Assembly: GCF_963675165.1 (NCBI RefSeq)
Contig: NC_087387.1
Coordinates: forward strand, 2,283,501 to 2,347,500
Direction: 5' to 3'
DNA from: Halichondria panicea
Taxonomy: Eukaryota > Porifera > Demospongiae > Suberitida > Halichondriidae
DNA: 64,000 nucleotides
Under the pieces are notes generated by a model that ran no database searches, had not been told where the DNA came from, and saw only the letters and a list, made by a program, of their open reading frames with translations. Of the stretch, positions 1 to 12,352 are shown piece after piece. Every line of letters begins with the position of its first letter. The first letter of the stretch is position 1. The position numbers were made by a program, and so were the translations under genes.

Positions 1-34
1 TTACATACATTTCTTCCTGGAAGCGTAATTATAG

Positions 35-187
35 TCAGGGCTGCATTGAGGGGGGGGGGCGAGGGGGGTAATTCGCCCCCCCCTAGGATCTGGCAGATTC
101 GGCATTTGTACTGCGATGACTTCCCCCCTACATTTTTCATTTGCGCAATTCGCCCCCTCTGATCCAAAGTCCTGGATGCAGCCCTGA
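35..187. repeat. Small inverted-repeat element (MITE-like), G/C-tract type
   Basis: The ends are an 11-bp perfect terminal inverted repeat: TCAGGGCTGCA at 35-45 and its complement at 177-187. Runs of G and C lie inside. It sits in an upstream intron or flank of the MSMO1 gene. A related element with a different end sequence lies at 28332-28512. There are no coding features. Confidence 0.6.
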
Positions 188-263
188 TAGTGCATACATA
201 CTAGAGGATAAATATTGTTTGTTTGCTTAATGTTAATGTTAGTGTTTGGTTTCACTCTTGCAG

Positions 264-2651
264 ATTACTTACTTCGGTCTAAGTACGCCTGGATTTCTGG
301 CCCAATTTCTCCCCTTCATGAGGAGATTCAAAATACAGGTTTGTACACACAAGTATATAGTTGTGGTGACTCAGCTTGAAATAACTCGTGGTAAATTAAT
401 TGGCCATTCGTTTCCTATTGTCAATGTGTTCCGTTTGTTATATTCATAGCCGTGGTTGGTCCAGATGTGACCTCATGTCTTGCATGTGATCAGGTGATCC
501 CCTCACCCCATGTATATCATTCGGGTGCACGTATAACCATTATTTTGTACGTTTCAGTTTATACCTCGAGCTGGTTAGCTATCATCCTGAGATCTCACAG
601 CGCCGCTTTATGAATTTTATGAATGTCTTGTCCCACTATTTACCGGCATAGAATTAAGCTTGTGTGTTCAGTCCCCTTATACTGTCTTTTATTAGCTATT
701 GATGCCTTCGGTGTCACTGTAGTTACTATAGCTTCCACCTCACTGCCGTATATACTAACCCTGCATGCATGGACATGTACCGTTGATATATTATATCTGT
801 AGGTGAAAATGCTGAGTGTTGTTGCTGGTACTCAGTAAAAGTATTTTCTTATTCATGCTTGTGTATAGAAATACATATCTTTAATGGGTACAGGAGAAGC
901 CTGAGTCGACTAAAGTGCAGTGGAATTGTTTCGTTTACATCCTACTCAACCACTTCTTTATACAGGTATACAGTACACCTACCTATATAGTACATGTTGT
1001 ACATGTTTAGTACAAGTCACATGCAGTAAGCACATTCTTGATTAATTGTCCGATGAATGTGTTTATTCTATACGATGCATGTACATTAATAATCAGTACA
1101 TACGTGATCTCCTAATTTTCATGAACAACTTTTGACCATGCCGTCTCTTCCCATCTGTCTACATGCATACAGGCACCTATGATAGCTGGGATGTATCACT
1201 TCAACTACTACATGGGAGTGAAGTATGAGTATGATGACATCCCACGCTGGTGAGTTGTTGTTGCACTTGATAGAACTATTAGTAATATGCATCTAAAGGT
1301 CTGCGCTCACTTGAAAGCCATTTGAAAGTGTTGTTTTACCGACAGTTAATTACCTCATAGCCAGCTCGAGCATGCACATGTGTGTGGTGGTTATAGCATT
1401 GTTTTGTAAGGACTGTTTTAATTCCTTCATGTAGCGGTGTTTGGTTTGTACATGTATTTTTGTCTGATAGTGAAATATTGCGTTTTGTGACAGGTACGTG
1501 GTGATCCCTCAGCTGGTGGCTTGTCTGATGATTGAGGACACCTGGCATTATTTCATGCATCGACTTCTTCATCACAAACGTATCTACAAACACATTCACA
1601 AAATCCACCACCACCATCAGCAACCGTTTGGGTTAACAGCCGAGTACGCCCACCCTCTGGAAACAGTCAGTAAGTGGAGTTGTCAGTACTAGAGCAGAGC
1701 ACTGTTTTGCTGAGTGGTGTGTACACTGTTCCATGTTCAATTTGTTCATGGCTCTTAATACCATGTCCTTTATACTAGCTAGGGTTGTGTAGCTACATGT
1801 ACATTGTAGTAACTGTTACTAGCTGTCAATGTGCATGCATAGTACTGCAGCTTAATGAATCAACATCTAACTTTATATCTTGAGGAGCTGCCCTGAACAG
1901 TGTTAGTAATGAAGAACCCACTGTTGTGTATGTCCTCACATGTGCACACACAGACACACCTTACGACTCTATCACCCCATCCACACGCACGCACAGTTCT
2001 GGGTATGGGTTTCGTGTGGGGCATTCTGTTCTTTGGGAATCATGTGATCATGGAGTGGTTGTGGATGATGGCTCGTTTAGTGGAGTCGGTGGAGGTTCAC
2101 AGTGGCTACGACTTCCCCTACCTCAACCCCATGCATCTAATTCCTGGATATGCTGGTACGTACAATCATGTACGTTGTCGTAATGGTCTCTTTGAGTATA
2201 ATTATTATTACGTAAAGCTGTGGTTGATTTCTAGTTTTAGTAATAATTAAGAGCTGATCATGAATGAGTTTTGCGAGTGACTGTACTTAGCTATAGCTAC
2301 TACAAGCCCTATATCGATCAAATTGCATGTGCATGCATGCAGTGCTTACTCTAGATTTTACGTGCATGTCTTTTGTCAACGATCTATGTAAGTTTAGTTT
2401 ATCAAAAGAGCCTGCCCGATAAGTGTGTTTATTGAGAGCACATGTATGTATTCCATCCCATAATGCTTACCCAGCTAATTACCGCCATTGCTTGTTCTCC
2501 CATATATACAGGTGCTCGTTTCCATGACTTTCACCACTACAACTTCAACGGTAACTACGCCAGTTCTTTTGTCTGGTGGGACTGGATATTCGGGACCAAC
2601 AAACAGTACTTGGAGTACATTGAGAAACAACCCAAGAGCAAAAAGGAGTAG
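264..2651 (+). CDS. MSMO1: Methylsterol monooxygenase (C-4 sterol methyl oxidase), 5' end outside window
   Basis: This is an ER-membrane di-iron enzyme of the fatty-acid hydroxylase superfamily. It oxidises the C-4 methyl groups of sterol intermediates after lanosterol or cycloartenol. The exons seen are 264-338, 894-965, 1173-1249, 1494-1669, 1997-2155 and 2512-2651, and phase is kept at every junction. The fragment of about 233 aa aligns by eye with the family from the 'YFG..PGFL.QF.P' region to the C-terminus. All histidine clusters are present: HYFMH, HRLLHH, HKIHHHH and HDFHH. So are the EDTWHYF and AEYAHPLET motifs. The tail KSKKE fits a KxKxx ER-retrieval signal. The start codon and N-terminal exon(s) lie before position 264 and probably before base 1. 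The gene is convergent with TBC1D5, with 340 bp between stop codons. Family identity is very secure; the exact sterol substrate is inferred. Confidence 0.95.
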
Positions 2652-2991
2652 TTTATGAGACTGACATATAATTATATCAGGGAGATTTTTCTCTTGATTG
2701 TTACTATTTATTTTGACAACCACACATGCATGCATATCACTCCACTAACTGTTTGGTGCATTAATTTTTATACTTAATATCAATTGCACACCACACATAC
2801 AAGTAATACGCATATCTCTGACTCTCACATAATTACTTTGCAGTGCATTTTTATTTCACAAATGTTTATTTTATATGTGTATAAAACTTAACTGTGCCAA
2901 CAAAAACATACGCAACTTTAAACAAAACAAACACACAACACTGTACAATACCAACCTGACATTACCCTGCTGTAGTCTGCATGCTCTATAC
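2652..2991. other. Short convergent intergenic region
   Basis: These 340 bp separate the MSMO1 stop from the TBC1D5 stop and must hold both 3' UTRs. The sequence is AT-rich. I see no ORF with coding character and no repeat element. Confidence 0.6.
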
Positions 2992-3218
2992 CTAGTCTCC
3001 AGAGTTCAAAAGGGGGTGTGTATCCCGGGACGGTACTCCCTCGTCAGCAAGCACCTCTGTGCCCACCTCTAAGCTTCTTTGTAAGGGGTGATCGATATTA
3101 TTAGTTCTTGTGCTATCTTTAGAAACGGCGTCGTTGTCAGAAAGTGGGGAACTCTTGGAGGCGAGTTTTGAGAGTGTGAAACTGTCCAGATTGGTTGAGG
3201 AGCCATCAGAACTGTCTG

Positions 3219-3277
<59 letters not shown>

Positions 3278-5561
3278 TGTTTGAAGGGGGGATAAATCAT
3301 TAGCATATACACAATGTGCTGCACTGTGAAAGAAGTGATGCTCTACAATGTATAATAATTATGAAAGGAAATGAATACATGTGCATGCAACATGTACAAA
3401 AATGTATACCGTATTACTAGAATATTTTGCTGGTGAAAAACCTTTACAAATGAGCCAAATGAGCAGAAAATTTGACACTTCGCGATCTAACTCTTGCGTT
3501 CTGGCAAGGATCGTGTGCATTAATTTACTAGTATAACAATTTAGGTTTTGCGGATTTTATTGTTGCGAATTGATCAACCATCATCGCAAAGTTGCAAATG
3601 TTTGATGCTCACAAAACATTCGGTATAATATAATTATTATACATACAAGCAAGAGTCCATAATATAAGTGGACTCTCGATCATACAAGAGAAAATTGCAA
3701 ACTTTTAGGGCTATACAGACTTAAACAATCAGGCTTTCGTAAAGGTTACACAGATGAATTTTGGGGCATATGACCTGGTAAGGGATCATTATACATGTAA
3801 ATAGAAGATAAAGATCAGAGTTAACGTGTACAAACTCTGTACATCACATACCGTATAGCGGGTATAATTATTTCGAGGGTATAAACTTTCGCGGAATGAC
3901 CGTTGAAAGGTTTTTGCAATAGCAGCCTTTCTGTAGCATGCATGCATGCAATATTAAATTCGCAGTAGATGCTTGATCAGCGGAAAACCACAAACATTTA
4001 TACCCTCGAAATATACCCGCTATACGGTAGTACATTGAACACAATGTCTGTACCATGACTATCCTCTAGGTTGGACCTTGACCCCTGAACATTCTCCCAT
4101 CCTGGTGCTAGTTCTCCTGAGAAGGGGATCTTGTTCAGTAGCAGGTCACGAACCTATGGGATGGGATATGCGTGAGGTAAGACATGGAAGGAAGCCAATC
4201 TACCAAACAATTAACCATACACCACAGTGAGGTACACCACATTGAGGATACGTGCAGTACATGCAATAGGCAAATCACACAATAGCCGCCCTTGATCTAT
4301 CATTTTGATAACATCATAGATCATGTGATAAGGTAATTCCCCTAAATCTAAAAGTAAATAAAATAATCTTGGCTGGCTAGTATATAGCTACTGATGGCAA
4401 CAGCTACTGGTGTAGGGGGTCTCAGTTGTGACTTTGTGGGTGATCCCCCTAATGTCCTTCTCTGCTCAGTGTGCTCCCTCCCATTTCGAGATCCCTATCT
4501 AACAGACTGCTGTGGTGCACACTTCTGCATGTCTTGCATCTATCCGTTAAAGAACAACAAAGGACCGTGTCCCGAGTGTGAGCAAGCTGAGTTTGAGGTC
4601 ATGATCGATCGAAACAAGCTAAAGGAGGTCAATGAGCTATTAGTCTATTGTGCTAGCCGAGGCAAGGGGTGTGAGTGGAAAGGCTGCCTCAGGGAACTAG
4701 AGCAACACCAGACGGTGGGTTGTGACTGTATCCTTGTAGTATGCTCTCTAGGCTGCGGCGAAAGACTGCCCCGAAAGAACATGGGTGAGCACGAAGTGGA
4801 TCTGTGTCCGAAGAGAACCTTGGAAGAGCAAGTGAAGAGTCTAACAAAACAATTAGATGCAGCTATTGCAAAGAGATTGACGCTCGAAGACACTGTGAAG
4901 AACGCAAAGTTAAAAAATAAAGAGCTTTCGGCAAAAAACAAGGAACTCAAAGCAGCAAACAGCAACCAGACCACGATAATCAGAGAGCAACAAATGAGGA
5001 TCGACGAACTAGCCGGTATGGAGAAAGCAAAGAAAGAATTGCCAGACATGAAGACACAAACAGAGAAACCAGAGACAGAAAAAACTTGCCCCGTTTGTAA
5101 CACAAGATTCCCAGGAAGAATGAAGCAAATCGATTTTGAAAACCATGTACAACTACATTTTAGAAGTTAGATTTCACTTGAGTTGTTTAGTAAGGAATTA
5201 TGAGCCATACACTGTAATGTACGTATCTCAGTATATGTATTGTACTGTGGATCTTTTCCTCGTAATTTTGTCCATGAACAATGAACTCCACAGCCAAAAA
5301 TTTATGTGCATGTTTACCTTGGTAACTCACCGTACTACATTCTCTACACTATAGTTCTCACCTGTTTTAGTCCTGCCAGTGAGAGCAGAATGGTGTTCTC
5401 AGTTTCAGGGGACAGCCCCTCTAATTTGACAATCTCAGTCTGTAACGAGGCAATAAAGGAGTCAGCCTTCCCTCCACAGTATAGACACTTGGCCTGGAGG
5501 TCGTCAATTCGATTACTCAGTTTGTCCAACTTGCTCGATGAAACACCAGTAAAAGGGGAAG

Positions 5562-5619
<58 letters not shown>

Positions 5620-6318
5620 AGGGTATACAAAAAGTATCATTTGTGTGGGAGAAATTGTGTCAACTGTTCGCGTTACTAGCTCAAACGGAATGCTCACTTA
5701 AATTAATCTTTAAAAAGATTGGCATCTGATGTCCTAATATTATAGTGGTGGATCCCTGATACCTTGTATTATCCTATCTAGTTAGGCAAGCAAAAGAAAA
5801 AAAAAGAAAAAAAAAGGAACAAAAGAGCAAACAGCACAAAACCATACAGGTAGAAAAGGCAAACAGATGCCCGACCTTGAGAGAGTCGAGAATGATGGGT
5901 TAAAGAGTCTTTATAACGGTGCACCAACCCTCCCCAGCCCCATTCATCTGTTGCATTCAGAACAACTAGTATACTGAATAATTATTGGAAGCTATTCACT
6001 TGGGGCCATGCTGATTGTAAGCTATATTCACATTTGAGGTAATGCTGACATAAAGTATAGAACTTACATTTTATCTTAGACTTGATATTGGCTGCTGTAA
6101 TACTTTAACTTAGCTTGTGCATGCCTGTGTACTTGTGTAAACTAAATCTGACCTTGAGGGAGGCTTAATTTATAAGGTACAGGCCTGTATTGTCTGGGCT
6201 AGGTTTTGTGGTTAGTATCTGATAATGGAGATGGGTCTATGTAGTTCTTCTAGGTGGCAAGCACAAAACAATCTAATTTTGGTTCTTAGAATTAGCACAA
6301 GGCATTAGTCAAAATAAA

Positions 6319-6358
<40 letters not shown>

Positions 6359-9300
6359 GTGCGTGCGTGTGTGTGTGTCAAACAGAATAGCTGTTACAAT
6401 ACATGTACATGTAGGTACTATTAGCAGGCAAGTTACGATGTACAGGTGGGCCTAATATAGAACTAATGATCAATCATAAAATAGAGTCGCTAGTAAAAAT
6501 TCAGTTCACTGATTGGGCAGTCCTTGCAGCATGACACTCCAACTTTCCCCACACAGATAAATTAATATTTGCCTTAACAGCTAGCTCACCTTTGGATTCT
6601 CTCTCATTTCTTTGCTAGTGCTCTTGACAAGATCTTTTTTCATACTGCCAATGACTCGACCACGCCCCTTTTTACTGGGTACGTCATCGGGCATTTGCAG
6701 AGGGTGGTTTATAGGGGTGTGGTTAACGGGAGACGGGCTTCGAGATCTAGACTTTCCATGGAACTCTAGACGAGGAGCAGAGGAGACAGGTCGACTCATT
6801 CTTGCAGCCGTGTGCTTGATGACCTGCTTCACACTGCTCACCTGTGAGTGGGGGGGGGGGGGATGAGTGCATGTGATCAGATTTTGTATGTATACTTGAA
6901 CTCAATACGTAACGAGAGTCAAGACAATACAGTAGCAATGTCTCAGCAAACGCATGTACATGCACATGTAGTAGCACAGCTACAGTGTACATGTACATGT
7001 GTGCAGACACAATGATAGCTGAAAGATTTTTATGCACATGTGCATGACACAGATTGCCAGTTGTGTACATGTACCTTGTGTGATCTGTGTTGTACACTGT
7101 GCTGCTGTGAGTTGGTATCCGTTGACGATGACAGGGGAAGGGTGGAGCCTAGTGAGTAGGTGGCCTGGGCCGCAGGATTATGGGACCATATCCGTGGGGA
7201 GGGATACACACTCTACAAGGGGAGAGTCATACACGAACATGTACTTTCACGATACAGCGGTTAATGATGAAATTCTGGCCAGTAAACTTAGGCACTTTTC
7301 ATATGTTCATGCACACACAGCAATGGACATGCATGTACATGTACATGTACAAGACTCACAGGGTTCCGGAGGTGCAGTGCCCTTTGTACGAGATAGTTGA
7401 CCTCATACACTGGGGGGAAGTGCATCAGGTACTGCATACACGTGGAGTAGTCCCCTCCAGTCACTGTGTGGGTGGGTGGGAGGTGTGATGTGTACATGAC
7501 TATATGTACATGTATGTGACTGTATGATTATCATTGTGTACAGTATACAATTGATTGGGAAAAGTACATGTACAATGTACAAGCAGTATATGGTACATTA
7601 GTACTGTGTATATGTAGGCCTAAGGGTATGATTAGGAGTCAAGAGATTTAGCGTATAAACGACATTCTGATAAAGTGTTTGACTCACAGACGTCCCTCAT
7701 GTGCATGAGCATGGCAACACACATGTAGTCGACCAGTCCGAGGGATGGCCCATCAGCAAGCAGGGCATCCCACAACTCCAGGACACTGGGCAATGGGAAC
7801 TCACGACCAAACAACAGCCGAATCCAACGACTGGAGAGAGAGAGAGAGGGAGAGAGAAGAGGGGAGGGGAGGGAGAGAGAGAGAGGGAGAGAGAGAGAGA
7901 AGGAGAAGGAGAGAGGGAGACAGACAAAGAGAGAGAGAGGGGGGGGGGGAGAGAAGGGGAGGTAGGGGAGGGAGAGGAGAGAAGGGGGAGAAGGAGGAGT
8001 GTCGGAGAGAGGGGGAGAGAGGGGGAAAAAGGGGGATTATGAGACAGAAAGAAAGTAGTCGTTACAGACACACAGTGGAAATGGTGTGATAACACTATTG
8101 ACAGACAGTATTTTACTACAGCACATACATGTGTACATGCACGTACAGTACATGTGTTTCGGCTAAAAACTTATAAGATGCAAACCGGTGCTAAACCAGC
8201 TGACTATGAAGTGGGTATGGGTCTATATACGTACATGCCGTAGGTCTGTGGAGGGATGGAGAGCTCCTTGAGGTGAGTGTAAAGTTGTTCATCAGCATTC
8301 TTCAGGTGAAGGTTATGGATCACACCAAGCTTGCGAGAGATTGCAGACATCTAGTGATTGTACATGTGTGTGTGTGTGTGGGGGGGGGGGGCGTAAGTGA
8401 AAGGTTGCATCAGCTCTTTAATAGCAGGACTCAGTACTAAAGAAGTGTATTGAGAACTAAGGGTTGGCTTTAATGCAGGGAAAGTCATGTAGGACACAAA
8501 AAATAAGTGAAAATTTCAGGAATAAAATATCACTCAAAGGTAGGTACATGTACATGTGCAATGTCAGCATACCCTTTCTAGAGTTGGTTCACTCTGTACA
8601 TGTACATGCACGTACAGTAGTATGTACACAATCATTATGATTTGTATAGCAAGAAATGCCCATCAAAAACAAACTACACCCACTCACAGGAGACAGGTCG
8701 GCCATACCCTGAAAGGGTTTATTGGTCCGTGGGTCGTGTGACATTTTCTTCTTGTGCTGAGCCCTGGCCTTGTAGTAGTCAGCCTCGAGGGCAGTGGACA
8801 TGTACCATGAGCCCATACTCTCCATCAACTCAGCGAATATTGTGCTGCGTGTGTGAGTGTGTGTGTGTGGGGAGGGGGGGGGCTAGTGAGGCTGTTTACA
8901 GCGTACAAAGTTTCTAGTTTAATACTACAGATAACTGTACACATAGCACTTTCAGCTAAAGGCCTATAACTAGCTAATTTGTGTTTGGGTCGTAATTTAA
9001 GTTAAAAGTATAATTGCATTACGTACAAGGTGTAGTATACAGTAGGCAAAGAACTAGTTCCTACGTATGTTTAAAATGCCTACACCACAACTCACTAGGC
9101 ATCATGCTCGATGAATCGAGGGTCCATCACTGACAACACTGCAGGTCTGCAGGGAATTAATTAAGAGACAGTCTATCAGGAATATCATAATTATGCATGG
9201 CATGCCATTTCATGTACACACAATGTCATGGAGGTCAACCACACCAACACTTTTGCATATACTACCGTATAGCGGGTATATTTCAAGGGTATAAATTTTC

Positions 9301-9765
9301 GCGGATGTGCCTTTAGAAAGGTTTTCACGGATTTAATTTTCGTGGAATAGCGCCTTTTTTGCAGCATGCATGCATGGAATATTAAATTCACGGTTATAAA
9401 TGTTCGCGGTTCATGCCTAATCCGCGAAAACCACGAACATTTATACCCTCGAAATATACCCTCTATACGGTATTACTGTATGTACTGTCACCGTAACCAC
9501 CACTCTGTGACCTCCTTAATCCTCACACAACATCATACTACAATCATAAACATACACACACACACACACACGCACGCACACACACACACACACGCACACA
9601 CACACACACTCACACACACTCATGCCCTACAGTCAAGACAACACACCACATACACTCACTCACTGTTTCTTAGTGAATAATCGACACTGTTTGTTTTTTT
9701 ACCCTGCTGCGTCTTGTGAAGAGCTAAATCATGACGTTTTGGCCTTAACAGTTGTGTCCTCCACA

Positions 9766-9807
<42 letters not shown>

Positions 9808-12296
9808 ACCCACACACACACACTCATGCCCTACAGTCAAGACAACACACACACACACACACACACTCACGCCAGGGTAGGGTCATTTAAATCCCTCATC
9901 TCAGCGTGAAGGACAAACACTATGGGTGCCAGGATCTCGTGCATGCCTTGTCTGTAACTGAGCTCCTCATTCTCTCGCGAGAAACAGAACAACAGATCCA
10001 CCAGCATTTTTCTGAGGGTACATGTAACGAGGACATTAAAAATTAAGACATGTACATGTACATGTATGTAAATTTGAATTACAAATCAAAGTTTCATTAG
10101 TGACAGTCAAGCCTGCTTTACAATATGTACCGCAATATATTGTACACATATCGTATATCTTCTAATTTATCGGACACTTCTAATTAGCCCGGACACTCTT
10201 CTGGGAAATTTTCGTTATTCTAATACAACAGACACTCCGGTGCTCTAAATATCCGGACAATACCTTGAGTTACATTATAGCCGGCCAGTAAGAGTGCTGT
10301 AGTTAGCTAGTGCAACTATTCAGTCGCACAACTATTCTATTAAAACATAGCTAGCTCGCATGCAGCTGCATGCTTGTTCTAATTATTCCGGACACTTCGC
10401 ATGCTCTATAAAAATTTCCAATTATGCCTGGACAATTTCTATTTTTTGCTTTCCGATAAATTAGAACATATACGGTACATACACTGTACTTTTTATTACT
10501 TTATTGAGTACATTATATACATGTACATAGTCTAGTACATGTGGAACATGTAAATGAGGACTCTCTGAAACACAAAGTACGCCTGATACAATCAATCTAG
10601 TCCCTGCTCAACAGAAGAACACGGACATGAAATGATTAATTATGCAGGACACTTTCCATAGATCCCTAAACTGTCTCAGAGGTACATGTACTAGTGACTA
10701 TGTAATTATGTACAGACGACACCACTCACTGGATGTGAGGTTGCTTGAAGAATTGCACATCAGGGAACGTTCTCACCACGTCTTGATTAATCATCTGCCG
10801 CAGTTCGTTGTCCTGGAAATACCGGTTCCATGGGCTCTGTAGGAGGCGGAGATTGGGGTTACTAACACACACACATGCATTCCTTCGATCTCAGGGATCA
10901 ATCTCACTCAGGGATCAATCTCACTCAGGCTCAATGTCATGCATTTCACAAGAGTACTAATGTCTCTTGGTGATCAAAAACTTGGCTTCAAACAGTATTA
11001 CGGACTGTATGTTGACACAAACATGGGATGGCATGTGTGTGTGTGTGTGTGCGTGTCTCACATCGTCTTCCAGAGAGAGTGGGTTGTGCACGGCTAGATT
11101 TTTGCCAGACGCAAGCTTGTGGGGATCAATGATGTGCTGCACATGAAAAACATTGTTGTTGTGATCACTATACAAAGCACACCACCCTTCATAACACAGC
11201 CAGTTAATTAGCTTCTAAGTCCTATTTAGCATGTATTTGGACCTGTGTTAGCAAGCCACCCCCCCTCCCCTTTATTACAGCCCACTGTAGTCTGCACAAG
11301 GATGACCACTACTCACTGGTTTCAGTGTAAGTAATGGTAGACAACATTTGAGGTAATGATACACACAACAAACGCTTTGTGCTGCCTTCAGGGGAAAACA
11401 AATACATGTATGTTATAGAGATACATTGTTGTTATAGAGATACATTATACTGTACACTGCAGTACACACCATTCTGTAACTACATAATTATAGTTATCAA
11501 GCAGCGTAATAAAAGCTCCTTGAAACAAATTTCAACATAATCAGGCATATTACAATTATTGTAGAGCTCTGTCATAATACTGACCTTGGTCTTTATGGTA
11601 GTGAAAACGTCTCTTGCTTTCTTTACTGCCTCTTCCCACTTGTTCTGGTCCTCAGGTAGACAACCGAGAAACAGCTGTGGGTGATGTGTGTGGGGGTGGA
11701 TGAGAGAGTGTGCTTTAATTATGTGTAGGCGGGAGGATGAAATGTATTAACTATAAATGGATTTTGGATATAATGGATTTTGCTTTAAATATACAGTAAG
11801 CTAGTGCACATTGTGCTTTAAAGATATCAAAAGCAATAATATGGTAAGCAGCTGCTATATAGCTGTGGGTATGTACCTGCACAATGGCTGATGAATAAGT
11901 GAAAGGAATAAGACAGAGTTATCTATGGAGTACACACACACACACACATTGACTGCCATTGTGGAGCATTGTGTGCTTCATTCACAATGCACAGTTCAAT
12001 AGAGCAGCTGAAAGCTGATGACACGTTCGCAACTACGAGATGGCGATCACTGACACAACAAGACACAATTACAATAAAAGACAGTCCAAACAATGAACAT
12101 TGTATTAATTTTCTCTACCAAAGTAATGACAACGATTCTAAAAATTACATGTACAGGTACAGTGTGCAAATCATTCGACTAAAGAAAATGCCTCAATTCA
12201 AATACAGTGTTTTCATGCTTACATGACCCTAAGCGACTTATAATTATTTGAGGGCTTCAAACTAATACGCTCCACAAATGTGCAGCATACCGTACC

Positions 12297-12352
<56 letters not shown>

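Noticed and set aside
3110..3295. Open frames reading as long Cys-Val or His-Thr repeats (also near 5306-5697, 9366-9909, 12278-12571)
   Set aside because: They are translations of GT/CA microsatellites; real exons nearby end at the repeat edge.
4645..5103. 152-codon antisense ORF opposite the RING gene
   Set aside because: Shadow of a Lys/Glu-rich coiled coil; Phe/Ser-rich with no domain.
7701..8095. Long open frames on both strands (Glu/Arg-rich and Ser/Pro/Leu-rich)
   Set aside because: They are open only because the tract is pure purine on one strand. The real content is the TBC1D5 exon 7830-7688 plus intron.
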